Origin: Adiantum capillus-veneris
Taxonomy: Eukaryota > Streptophyta > Polypodiopsida > Polypodiales > Pteridaceae
DNA length: 64,000 nt
Assembly: GCA_014529385.2 (NCBI GenBank)
Contig: CM043959.1
Span: 15,028,309-15,092,308 of the forward strand
Direction of reading: 5' to 3'
The translations under genes were made by a program, and so were the position numbers. Positions 1 through 10,892 of this stretch are shown piece after piece. Every line of letters begins with the position of its first letter. Position 1 is the first letter of the stretch. The notes under the pieces were generated by a model that saw only the letters and a list, made by a program, of their open reading frames with translations, did no database searches and was not told the origin of the DNA.

Positions 1-116
1 TCACAATTGTGAGTAAATTATATTGAACAGCCCAAAAAATTACAAGGTCTTGTCATGCTCTTGTTGAGCCGTGACATCATCAAGGGACTATAATTACATC
101 GTTAGTCGCTCTATTC
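1..116 (-). mobile_element. 3' end of a second LINE copy (antisense)
   Basis: The reverse complement of this stretch matches, with scattered mismatches, the last 110 or so bases of the LINE that ends at 19157. Shared blocks include GATGTAATTATxGTCC, GGCTCAAC, GAGCATGACAAGACCTTGTAAT and the final ATATAATTxACTCACA. The copy runs off the left edge of the window about ten bases before its own tail, so its poly-A and target duplication are not visible. Further into the window the similarity fades; bases 117-253 hold nothing I recognise. Confidence 0.75.
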
Positions 117-253
117 TATTCATGTAAGAATCTCGAAAAAACCTTTCGTATGCTTGTTGTAAGTTGTAGTGTCCTTAGATTATATTTTTCCTTAGCAAAT
201 TAAGTCCAAGAACTTCTCAAAAACATTAGCATGTGAAAATAATGAAGTTGTTC

Positions 254-272
254 AAGATGAGTTGGGGGCTGA
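254..272. repeat. LINE target-site duplication, left copy
   Basis: This 19-bp sequence is repeated exactly at 19158-19176, directly after the LINE poly-A tail. It fixes the LINE's 5' end at about base 273. Confidence 0.88.
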
Positions 273-926
273 TTTTAAAAAGGTCTGGCCCCTGAACGAA
301 ACATGAGTGAAACCAGTGAGTGATTCTGTGAGCAATGGTGTAGCTCTGAGAAACTGTGAGCGATGATGTAGTTGGCGCAATTGAGTCTGAGAGGTTTTTT
401 GAGAGCGAAGCAGGGAAACCTTTGAGTGTGAGCGGGACACGTTGCGCCAGGTCCGAGGTTAGGCTTATCCTTGCTTGCGGGCTGACCTGCCTGCATATGC
501 CGAGATCCAACAGCTACGCTCCTCCGTCTGCTGTGGCAGGACAATAATCGCCCTTGTGAAATTTGCGAGCAGTGCAATTATTCTCTTTAATAATCACATT
601 TTGAGCCTTTGGTTAATAATCGCATGTAGTTAATAATCGCACTTGCTATTGGTTGTATCCTCCTCATTGGGGTTTGGAGTCAAGTCTCCGGCTCGCACAC
701 GCTGGCACGGTCCCGCCGTGCTGAAGCTTCACGATTATTAGCTCTACGTTAATAATTGCGATCATTACCATAGGCCTATGCTATTTGGTGTTTTACTTTA
801 GCGAGTATTGTTTTGATTCTCAAATTCTTTGCAGTGTCTAGCTTGGAGCCAAAGCGATTATTATCTCCCTTGCGTTTTAAAGCCTGGTTGCCCCTAGGGT
901 CTTGAGGTTAACCAAGTCACTTGGTA
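273..926 (+). other. LINE 5' leader
   Basis: Non-coding leader between the left target duplication and ORF1. A motif resembling TTAATAATCGCA recurs with variation around 598-760 and 850. These short repeats may be internal-promoter elements of the LINE, but that is inference. No convincing reading frame is present. Confidence 0.5.
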
Positions 927-2340
927 ATGGAACCTGATATTGTCAAATTTTCAAAGATGTTAGCGGCAGGTAAAATACCCGAAGTGGAGTTAGGCGTGCC
1001 GATGGATGAAGGCGACGGCACGGTCTTGAGACCGTTGAATGATGTGACAATGTCGAGCCCCAATTCGTCAAAAGCTTCAATCATGAAAGAGGACAAAACT
1101 GTCTCGATCGAAAAAGTTCCCTATGAGGAAACAAGAGAGAAAATGGGCTCAACTCAAGGGTTCAAATTCGAGGTAAAAACCCTCAAAGACGGGGTTCCTT
1201 AGGGTCCCATCTGTGCGAACGTTAATAAGGCGTCAAGTGCATCTGCAGCTCGCAGGCCAGGCATCTCGTTTGCTAGCATACTCAAGGGGCCTAACTCTAA
1301 GGATTATGGAAAAGGCTCATCAGAAGGGTTGTCAAGTGAAGGAGATAATCGAAAAACTACAGAATACAAGAGCTAGACTTCAGCAAGAGCTCAAGGAAGT
1401 CAACAAAATGATTGAGTCCGACCCTAACAACAACAAAAGAACTTGCTCCGAAACAGATTATACTGGGCTGGTTGAAGACAGGTTGGTAGACAGGGCCTAT
1501 TCTGCTTTAAGAAAGTCTTTGCCACAGCAAGTGGAGGTTGCCGAGGCTAACATTGTAGCGATTCCACCAACAATTATAAACAAACAGTTAGCCAGGCAAG
1601 CTCAACTAACGCTGGTATTTGTGTTCAGTGGAAGAATCTCGAACAGGTTTGAGATGATTCAATGGCTTCAGGGCCTTCAAATTCTTGGTCATGGAGGAGG
1701 AGTTGAAAGTACTTTTTACCAAGCTAAAGGGTTTTGTTCAGTGAGATTCAAAGAGGCCTCCGATGTGGAAAAGATCCTCGACAAAGGGCCCCTAGTAATT
1801 AATAGGACTACAGTTTGTGTGGTGCCCTGGGAGCCAGTGTTCGACTCAGCTGAATCTCTACAAGGATTTCATCCGGTCTGGGTTGAGTCCGTGGGACTGC
1901 CTAGCTGGCTATGGGATAATCTCAGGATGCTCACTAGTCAACTGGGCACTCCCTTGTTTATACCTCGCAAGAGAGGGTTTGGCAAAACCTCAAATAGGGT
2001 TTGTATATGCTAGGATTCTAAAACACCACCTAAGAGCATGGTAATCAATGTCGGAGTTGGGCTTGTTACTATTCCGCTCAACTTTGGAACATACTTTGGA
2101 GCATGTTTTGCATGCAACAACTTTGGACACTTCGCCAAGGATTGCCCCTTGAAGTCTAAGGGTACTGCAGCTCCGGAAGCACAGGCCCCCAGTGAAATGG
2201 AAACCTAGATGGAAGGGCTGGAGAAGCAAGGAGGCAGTAACGAAGGGGCAAATGGAGGGAAGGATAAAGAAGGTATGATGGATATAAAAATGCAAAAAAA
2301 GATCGTGGAGGAATAGATTCCCATACAACAAATCTCCAAA
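927..2340 (+). pseudogene. LINE ORF1 remnant (RNA-binding gag-like protein with zinc knuckle)
   Basis: ORF1 proteins of plant L1-like elements bind the element RNA. The ATG at 927 opens an acidic N-terminus that stops at 1202; the same frame continues after the stop with a segment reading SFASILKGP, a common motif of plant LINE ORF1. The frame then shifts into the 1213-2013 stretch. There, residues from about 135 (QLTLVFVFSGRISNRFEMIQ onward) look like the DUF4283-type RNA-binding fold found before zinc knuckles. A knuckle follows in a third frame at about 2104-2160 (CFACNNFGHFAKDC, spacing C-x2-C-x4-H-x4-C). At least two frameshifts and one stop make this a pseudogene. A poly-G run of about 20 lies at 2539-2560 in the spacer before ORF2. 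Confidence 0.72.
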
Positions 2341-2715
2341 GGTGCATGCAATGAAAATAAGATCATTACTCCCGCTGCTACCCCAAAATTTTTGACAGTG
2401 ACAACGATTATGGCTGTTCAAGTCCCTAGTCTGAAAAGAGCCAAAAGGGTGAAGGCACTGGCAATAGACTCCAAAGTGCTTCAAGTTGTGAGAACACTTG
2501 AGGTGAAAGGTCGTAGTCCGTCCTCTACCCCATTGAAAAGGGGGGGGGGGGGGGGGGGGGTCACTGTCCCACTGCACAATCCTTTTACAGCGCTGCAAGA
2601 AAAGAAATCCCCTCACTTCGAACCCCCGGATTCTCCTATGACCAAGGAGAGGGGGGCGGGGGAATGATTCGGATGCTGTAGAATTCGTTCCTCTTTCCCA
2701 ATGAACCCCTAATTA

Positions 2716-5700
2716 ATGATGGAGTCTCCCACTATCCAATCTTGGAACGTAAAGGGGTTGAAAACCCGTAAGAAGAGTACCTTATTCTGGGAGAAAATAA
2801 AAAAGGAGAAGGCAGTCAACTGCGGGGCCATCCAAGAACACCACTTAGATGCCCACAGCAAGAGAAAGCAGGCGCTAGGAAAGAAACTAGTATTCTATGG
2901 AGAAGGAAGTAATGGTTTTAGTGGCGTCCTCAGCATTGTGGATAGAGAATTGGAGCCAAAGTTGGTTCTAAACCACCCATCCAGTAGAATCCTAGGGATT
3001 AGAATCAAATGGGAAGGGCATCCCTTAACCATTGTCAATGTGTACGGCCCTTGCAATGCAAAAGACAGAGCTAAACTATGGATGCAACTTAGAGATACTC
3101 CTATTGAAGGTGAGTGGTTGTTGGTTGGTGACTTCAATATGGTAGAAAAGATCAGGGATAGAACAGGATCCTCCAGTATGTTGGCTGGCTCGAAAAGGTC
3201 TAAATGGCAAAGTTTGTGCAAAAAATGGGCGATGATCGACTTATGGGAAATTGGCCCATGGAAATGCACGCTTGGTTTCACCTACACAAGCCTCCAGTAT
3301 GCCCGCACTGCCTCCAGGCTGGACAGATGCTATTGCTCACACCAAGCTGATTGGATACAGTCGTTGATGGAGATGAAGGTAGTCCCAACAAAAAGCCGTT
3401 TGGATCACATACCTCTGCACATACATTTTAAGAAGAATACAGGGGAGGAGCAGACCCCAAGAGGTGGGAAAAAACTGTTAGTAACAGGGGCACACCTATT
3501 CAAAGACCTCTTTTCAGGAATCTAACCAAGAAAGCCCTAGGTAAGCTCAAGATGTCGACCTCAATAAACACAATGTGTGGGACCTCTTTGCTCGGAGCAT
3601 CCAGAAAGCAATCAAAACCTCGGGCCCCCGAATCAAGAAAGCTAGGGAGGTACACCTTCTGCATCTTACCGCGGATGTACAATTGCTTACCTCCAAAAAA
3701 GCCAATGGGCTTGCTACTGAGGATGAGCACAAACGATGGCTTGAAGCCAAATCTAACCTTTCTAATGAGTAGTTAGAAGATATCAGAAAAGCAAGGCTTC
3801 TCTCTAGGGAGACTTTCCTTCAACCCGAAGCCTCTAATCAAGCTCATTTTTTTAGGGCTTTAAAAATCAAGAAGAGCCGAGGCCACGTTCGCTCGCTATA
3901 TGATGAGAAAGGGACGTCAGTCCATAACCAGGATGAGATGGCTGGTCTGCTGCTAATCTATCTTAGTCAAATCATTGGACGGCCAGAGATCCAGTCCCAA
4001 GAAGTGGAAGAAGCCAGAGGGACCTTACTTCAGAGTGTCAAGAAGAAGATTCCCCACTCAGAAGCTAATTTCTTGGAAAGGGCATTTTCCGAAGAAGAAG
4101 CCAGAGGGACCTTACTTCAGAGTGTCAAGAAGAAGATTCCCCACTGAGAAGCTAATTTCTTGGAAAGGGCATTTTCCCAAGACGAATATGCACTAGCATT
4201 GCAAGCCCTTGGCAAGGAAAAGTCCCTTGGTTGGGATGGGATGACGGTGGAATTCTATAGAGAATTCTGGGACGATCTCAAGTTCCCAATCACAAGGTTG
4301 TCCAATAAAGCCATTATCGAAGGTTCGTTGGAGATAAGTATAAAGAGAGGGCTTATCAACAGATCTGTTGTTCTCAACTGAAACATTGGCACCCTATAAT
4401 GATGATGTCGGTGGCCTACAAAATTATTGCTAAAGCAGTAGCCCTCAAACTAGCCCCCATACTAACCAAGATAATCTCTCCCCATCAACATGGGTTCATC
4501 AAAGGACGGTCCATTTATGATAACATCTTGGGAGCAATGGTGCGCATCGAGTACGCAATTGTTACAAAGCAAGAGTGTCATCTGCTACAGCTGAACCTGG
4601 ATAAGGCTTATGATAGAATAACATGGACATATATAGAAGCCGTCATGGAAGCTCTGGGCTTTGGGCCTCGCCTATATCATATGGTAAGTGTACTGGGAGC
4701 TGGAAGCCAGTCAGAGCTCCTATTCAATGATAGAATTCTGTGCTCCTTTGAGTTCAAAAGGTCTATTAAGTAGGGATGCCATCTGGGCCCCCGCTTTTTG
4801 CCATAGGATCACATCCTTTAATCACGATGCTTGAAGCTAGTGCATAATGAGGTGAGTTGCAAGGCCTGGCTTTACCAAGAAGTAGCCAACTCCTAGCAAA
4901 AATTTTGTAGACGATTCTCTCCTCTTCTTGACGGCGTGCCCCTAAGTCATCAGGATAGCTCTGGAGATTGTACAAATATTCTCAGTAGCTTCGGGGTCCC
5001 AGTGTAATATAGAGAAGTCAAGGGTGATCTCCCTTTCGGAAAATGACTCATTTGACCCTTCTTACTGGCCGGGGGAGATTGTCACAAAAGGGAATATCTT
5101 CAGACATCTGGGATCCCCCTTGGGGGTGGACGTAACTCACAAGCAAAGATTCAAGTGGGTGCTTGAAAAAATCAAAACAAAAATGAGTAGGTGGGAGTAT
5201 GCTCTTCTCCCATTCCCAAGTCAGATAAAAGTGAGGAATGCCTTTATGATTCCTTATATTGCCTTCACTAGCCCGCTTCTCAAGATGGCTAAGTGTCACT
5301 GGAAAGAGTTCTTAAAACCAATAAAAAGGTTTTTATGGAAAAACAACAAAAAATACTCCAGGCCATGGCAATGGGCCCATTGGGAATCAGTTGCTTGGCC
5401 GAAGAATCAAGGGGGCCTCAGAATTCTGAACCCTGTGGCCCATGCAAAAGCTTGTTGCACCAAATTTGTTGTTTCCTTGGCTAAACAGGATTAAGTTTGG
5501 GCTGTCATGATCAAAGATATGATAGAAGCAGCTAAAATTGGCTCAAAAGGTTGAAAGTGGAGAGGGGTGGAGGCTCATGACAAGCTGTTAGCCCCCGACG
5601 TGGTCTACCCTAAGACTGGGGGGCAGCTCAGGAGAATTGGTAAGAAAATGCAATAGAGAAGCAGGAGTCTTAAAGTGGGGGGAAAAAACCAGATACTTTA

Positions 5701-5780
5701 AGAAATCCATTTTGCATTGGTCCCTCTGGCTTTCCAAAGTTCTAGATCCGCCTCAAATTCCCTATTGGATAGAGACAGCT
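2716..5780 (+). pseudogene. LINE ORF2 5' part: endonuclease and reverse transcriptase (decayed)
   Basis: ORF2 nicks target DNA and copies the element RNA into it. The frame from 2716 to 3525 is an AP-endonuclease-like domain with SWNVKGL, IQEHH (metal-binding Glu), GDFNMV, SRLDR and a final LDHIPL in place of the usual SDHxP. After a decayed linker, reverse transcriptase motifs appear: KSLGWDGM near 4225, HGFIKGRSIYDN near 4490, LDKAYDRITW near 4600, and the catalytic box as FVDDSLLF at about 4904-4930. Stops occur at 4145, 4381, 4771 and others, plus frameshifts. The segment 4014-4187 contains an in-frame 87-bp tandem duplication. The frame is cut at 5780 by the DNA transposon and resumes at 18083. 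Confidence 0.82.
4014..4187 (+). repeat. 87-bp tandem duplication inside LINE ORF2
   Basis: The sequence beginning CCAGAGGGACCTTACTTCAG at 4014 recurs at 4101 with almost no change (CTCAGAAG versus CTGAGAAG). The period is 87 bp (29 codons), so it preserves the frame apart from a stop created in the second copy at about 4145. It lies in the linker between endonuclease and reverse transcriptase. Confidence 0.85.
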
Positions 5781-5802
5781 GGGTGAAAGCATGTATAGGT
5801 GG
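5781..5802 (+). repeat. Left terminal inverted repeat
   Basis: 22 bp, perfectly complementary to 18057-18078. The outer base borders AGCT. Confidence 0.9.
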
Positions 5803-6733
5803 ACCGCTTTTGCCACTATATAGTATATGGTTTTTGGGGTTGATAAAATGGGTGGTTTAGGCGTTTGAAACAGTGGGATTAAATTCAAAATTTATGGAAA
5901 AAAAGGGTTAAAATTTAACGTGTACTAAGTGAAAGCGCTTACTCATTAGTGATCACCTCAAGGTACGTTCAAGCACTTAATGCAAATATTCTCTCGAGTC
6001 TTGTCCCTCCCACTCTGTCTCGCTCGTTCCTCCTCCCTCTCTCTGTCTCACCAGCGCCATTCAGGTTTCTGATTCCCTCTTTCCTCCCTCCTTTGCGTTT
6101 CTCTGCTAGCTGAAGCAACAAGCAGCAACATCACAACAACAACAAGCAAATTCAGGATTACTTTTTGCTGGGCTGGTCATCAACTTCAGTAAAAATCCCC
6201 TGCAGCAGCAACAGGTATGTGTCATCATGTAGCTTGAAGCATTCTATCTCGAATGTTGGTTGAATTTGAATGTGGCTGGTTTTCCTAGGTAGCATTTCCA
6301 GGTAGCATTGATCCATGTTTTAACATGCTTCATGCAGATGTAGAAGCGTTGTATGCTTGTCTCTGAATGTGTGGCAAGATAACCAAAGGGGGCTTGGCCT
6401 AGTGGTTAAACTGAATGGGTGGGTGCGTAAGGACCTATGTTCAACCCCTGGCGATATGGTCTGCCCTCTGTTGGGTGGCAAGATAATCATGGATTGTAAC
6501 TATTAATGATGCATGTGTAAGTTTAGAATTTATTTCTGGAATGTATATGCATTGTGCACATCTAATTGATCACCCTTGTGAATGATTTATAAGAATGCAT
6601 CATGCAGCTTGAAGCATGAATGCAGATTTTATCAACTGTGTGTGCATGCTTATACGAATGCATCATGCAGGTTCAAGCATGAATGCATTTAACTATTGAT
6701 CTTGTATCTATGTGGCATTTGTGATTTTTTCAG
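5803..6733 (+). promoter_or_regulatory. Left subterminal region, leader and candidate 5' exon
   Basis: A CT-rich stretch at 6000-6110 is followed by a possible exon rich in CAACAA/GCAGCAACAG triplets. That exon ends at a good donor, CAACAG/GTATGTG, at 6213. It probably holds the 5' untranslated leader of the plus-strand gene. From about 6216 the sequence looks intronic. It contains a tRNA-like segment at 6391-6455 and repeats of GAATGCATCATGCAGxTTxAAGCATGAATGCA near 6594-6690. Confidence 0.45.
6391..6455 (+). repeat. tRNA-derived SINE-like segment
   Basis: TGGCCTAGTGGTTAAACTG resembles a polymerase III A box, and ATGTTCAACCCCTGG, about 45 bases on, resembles a B box. Spacing and order fit a tRNA-derived SINE head. 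The cloverleaf is not convincing as a functional tRNA. It sits inside the DNA transposon, so it inserted later or is part of it. Confidence 0.5.
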
Positions 6734-9700
6734 GACGAAGAACCAGGCTACAAAAGGACCTTTAGACTCTGACAAGGGTACACCTAGGAAGGGACAGAGC
6801 TCTACGCAGGAGTCGCCTATCAAAATAGGTTAGATGCATCATGCATGCATTTCTAAAATTGGTTTTATGTGTTGTAAAATTTCTGAATTTTTTGCACATG
6901 CATGCTACAAAAAGAACTTCTGAGTCCCCCAAGGGTACACCTAAGAAGCAAAATGTTCAGCAGGTTAGATGCAGGTATTTCCCCCATGGATTCAATTAAA
7001 GTATTGCATTCTTAGGAAAAAGTAGTGTGCACACCACTAGTAAATATCAAGTGGGTGAACCCCACTTTTTATGGGTACAGCACCACTGATAGGCTATGTT
7101 GAAGTGGTGCACCTGCAGCACCCTTTAAAGTTGGGCAGAAACCATGGTTGCATCACTACATAGTTATGCTGATATCGTGCACCATCTCTTAAAAGTGATA
7201 TTGGACCACTTTAAAGTGCTGGGTAGCACTAAAAAGAGGTAAGGTTCTAGTAAAAACTGGCGATACAATGGGTGCATCACTTTCCAGTGGAAAACCCTAA
7301 CTATTTTGTGGTGAAGCATCACTTTTAAGCGAAGCATCACGATGGTGCACCACTTTTCAGTGGTTTTACACACTTTTAAGGTACCGAATAACGTTCTAGT
7401 TAAGAAGCACCACTTTCTAGTGGTGCCACTTAAACACCACTAGAAAGTGGTGCTTCTTAACTAGAACGTTATTCGGTACCTTAAAAGTGTGTAAAACCAC
7501 TAGAAAGTGGTGCTTTTTAACCTGAACGTTATTTGGTTTAAAGTGGTAAACACCAATAAAGTGGTGCTCACCACTTTTTGTGGTTCAAATCACATTTAAG
7601 TGGTGTTTATAGTGGTGAAGACCACTATAAAGTGGTGAACATCACTATAAAGTGGTGAACATCACTATAAAGTGGTGCTCCTTAACTAGAACGTTATTCG
7701 GTACCTTAAAAGTGTGTAGGATCACTGAAAAGTGGTGCTTCTTAACCTAAACGTTATTTGGTATAAAGTGGTAAACACCAATAAAGTGGTGGTCACCACT
7801 TTTTGTGGTTCAAATCACATTTAAGTGGCGGTGCGTGATGGTCAACCACTTTCAGTGCTGTAGAACCACTTTTTCAGTGATGCTTTACAAAAGTGCAATA
7901 ATCGTTAGTTCTGCATCTTTGTTAAAAGTGGTGGTTAAGTGCTTTTAAGTGATGAATCTTTACAAGGAGATACCACATTCTATTGGTGTAGCACCACTTT
8001 TTAGGAGTGTAGCACCAGTTTTAAGTTGTGTACAACAATTCACATCGGTATAGCACAACTGAACAGTGGTTCAATCCACTTTTATGTGTTGGAGTACCAC
8101 TTTAAAGTGGTGAAGAAACACCAAAAGGGGATGTATCACTAGAAAATAGTGGTGTAGCAGGACTTTTTAGTGTTACCTAACCAGTTTTAAGTGGTTGAGA
8201 ACCATTTAGTGGTACACCACCACTTAAAAATTTTGCAGTACCACTGAGAATGGTGCAAAAATCATTTCAACCACTTCTTATTGTTGATAAAACAAGTTTA
8301 ATTATGGCTCATTACATACTAACATGCATTCTTATATGTTTTTACAGGGAGGTGGACAGTACCATGAGTGGCCTTACCCACTCAAAAAAAAAAATCCTTC
8401 ACCAAGGAAGATTTTCATACCGAATATGGGCTATGCTTGGTTGGCCAGGATCCGAAGCTCCTATGTGATGATGATTTCTCAGATGAGGAGTGGCTTAGTG
8501 TATGGCTTTACAAGCGCCACCAAAAGGAGAAGATGCATTTAAAGGGGCTGAGGCCTGAAATGTATGAAGAATGTCTCCTGCTATACCACAAAGTATATCA
8601 GGGAGCTCCCCCAAACAACGAGGTAGGCGTGCATTTTGCACATGGATTTACTTGGCAGAAGTGCAAGGCCGCTGAAGATTCTGAAGGTTTAGTTGCATGG
8701 GCTGTGTATGCTGAAGGTGTTATCAAAATGTTACGCCAACAGAAAACTTTAAATAGGAAATTGGTGAAATGGAGGTCCACAAACGGTCCATGTCTTGGAA
8801 GCGAGTGGAAATTTAATGCAGAAAATATGCCTAATTACACTGACAGTACTGGCACAGGCTTTGACTGGCAGACATACTCAGGTGGACATCAATTTTCAGG
8901 GCAGGCTAAGGAGGAATTTCTAAAGAAGCGGGCCTTTGGCTCAATGGGAACATTTGGAATGTCAAATGTTTCCTCGACTACATTTTTTGCGTCAACGGCT
9001 GATGTAGCAGTTATTTCTAACATGAAGGCTAATGCTGATGAAAAGTTAAAAGAGAAACAACAATGTCTTGAAGCAATAAAAATTGCTTTAGATCAATCAA
9101 AGACAAAGAGAGATGAGCAGGTTGGTTTGATGCGAGGCGCCGCCAAGATCGTAGAGAGAATGAACAAGGATATGGAGGAACTCAAGTTGCATAAGGCTGG
9201 GCTTGTACCAAACGAGGAAGCAATGGCAAAGCTTGAGACCTTGATTCAAATCAGAAAGGAGGCTCTCAAAGACATGGGACTTGATATTGAAGTGCACAAT
9301 CTCGATAACCTAGGTGAAGAGGCAGCACAGCTACAGGTATGTAAGCTTGAGTAGTAGTTGATATTACTTAAAAGTGGTTAAACTTTAATTAGGAAAAAAT
9401 GGTTAGAGACCAGTTTATATGGTAAAAGACCACTTAAATGTGTTTATATAACACTCTTAAGTGGTACCACATAAAGTGATGAAGACTCTTGAAAGTAATG
9501 CACAAACACTTATATTGTTTTATAAAGTACGCAATGCTATTTTTTTACAGGGTCAGCATGACACTTTGTTATGGGAAGTAGAAGTGGCGACAGGGAATCT
9601 TCGATTTGTGGAAACGATTATTAATTTGTTCAAGTCAAGAATGCCTATCCTTCCTGTCAAGCTGCCTGTGTCATTTGGGATCGGACAATAGCTGTGTGCA

Positions 9701-10663
9701 GTTAGGTGATTGTGTTGCTTGTGGGATATCTATCATGCAGACTGTTGTTACCGGTGTCTACATGCTCCGGTGTCAACATCCGTATCACCCACTTTGTTTT
9801 GTAACTGCCTGTAAGTCTGTCGGCCAGTGTCTATTTCATGGATGTGAGGAACGTTTAAAAGATGCTTTGAAGCTGCTGGCACCTGGAGAGGCAAACATGG
9901 ATGAGCATGTTGGTACAGGTAATCGATGTTTTTATACCTTATGATATGAAGCTGATTGTAGATTCATTTCTTGACCATTTTGTTTCTTTTCCCCATGTAA
10001 TTGCAGAGAAAGATCCAATGGAAGGCATCTTTGGATCTCCTGTTGATGGATTGGTAATATTCTGTGGAACATTCTTCTCTTTGAATGTTCACATAACTTA
10101 ATATTGAGTATTATTACATTGTCTTTTATGTAGCACACTCCCAAGCTGGGTCATCACGCAAGCCCAATATTGATAGCATGTGTGATGGGTGCGGGGATAA
10201 GAATGCATCCAAGAAACAAGCAGGTGAAGACACTTCGGACCAACAAAAGGCTGAAAAAAGGGCTGAAAAAAGAGCAGATGTAGTGGGAGCTCAAGGTGAC
10301 GCATCCAAGGAGTCAGCCGAGGTGCCTCTGAAGCCAGAACCTGCAATGAACAAGGACGTAGAGGACGCTGAAAAATCATCTGAGAAGCCAATTGAAAAGG
10401 ATACAACAGTGAACTTGTCTGATGAGGACTCGGAACTTCTTATTTCACAGGTTTGTGCAAAGATTTTGGGGCATAGGAAAAAGAGGAGCAACACTGAAGA
10501 GCGCGCCACACCAAAGAAAAAAGCTAAGGTTGCATCCGAGCCTCCAGAGCCTACTCCAGGAGGTAAAAAATCCAAGGAGCCTTCATCTGCTTGGAAAAAG
10601 ACTAACCTCCAAGCACCCAACCTTAAACCTCCCAAACCAAAGTCTTGCAAGAAACTTTTGTAG
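6734..10663 (+). CDS. Transposon gene 1: coiled-coil/RING-finger protein (multi-exon)
   Basis: I do not recognise the whole protein. Likely exons are 6734-6828, a small lysine/threonine-rich exon near 6905-6962, 8348-9336, 9551-9918, 10007-10053 and 10134-10663, each bounded by AG and GT. The 8348 exon encodes an aspartate-rich segment followed by a long helical region (about residues 215-320). The 9551 exon ends in a cysteine/histidine cluster CVAC-x13-RCQHPYHPLC-x5-C-x6-C that fits a RING-type zinc finger, suggesting ubiquitin or SUMO ligase activity (inference). The last exon is lysine-rich with nuclear-localisation-like KKKAK and ends at TAG 10661. Possible frameshifts sit at the A11 run (8383-8393) and near 9670. 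A poly-A-like AATGAAA follows. The intron at 6963-8347 is packed with the AGTGGTG array. Confidence 0.55.
7020..8260. repeat. AGTGGTG/CACCACTT array 1, with a large perfect palindrome
   Basis: Dense, imperfect repeats of AAAGTGGTG and its complement CACCACTTT alternate in both orientations. A higher-order unit (AGTGGTGCTTCTTAACTAGA followed by ACGTTATTCGGTACC) occurs at 7450, 7510 and 7671, giving a period near 230 bp. Bases 7359-7425 and 7435-7501 form a perfect 67-bp inverted repeat around a 9-bp spacer. The array lies in an intron of gene 1 and overlaps no convincing frame. By analogy with subterminal motif arrays of CACTA elements these could be transposase-binding sites; that role is inferred. 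Confidence 0.85.
9360..9475. repeat. Short AGTGGT repeats in a gene 1 intron
   Basis: AAAAGTGGTTAAAC, ACCACTTAAATG and AAGTGGTACCACATAAAG show the same motif as the large arrays, restricted to the intron between exons 8348-9336 and 9551-9918. Confidence 0.6.
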
Positions 10664-10892
10664 CCCTATTAACCTTTTGTGCTTTGTAGCCTCTTTGTAA
10701 TTTTGTCTTTGTACCCTCATTTTGATGATAATGAAACGAAGGCTTTATTTTTCGTTCACTAGTTGTTTATTGCTCATTGATTGTCTATTTATTGTACTCA
10801 TATTGTTCATTGACTGTCTATTTATTGTACTCGTATTGTTCTTTCCGACATCATCATGAGCATCTTCAAGTAGAGCTTACTTTTTCTCTCCA

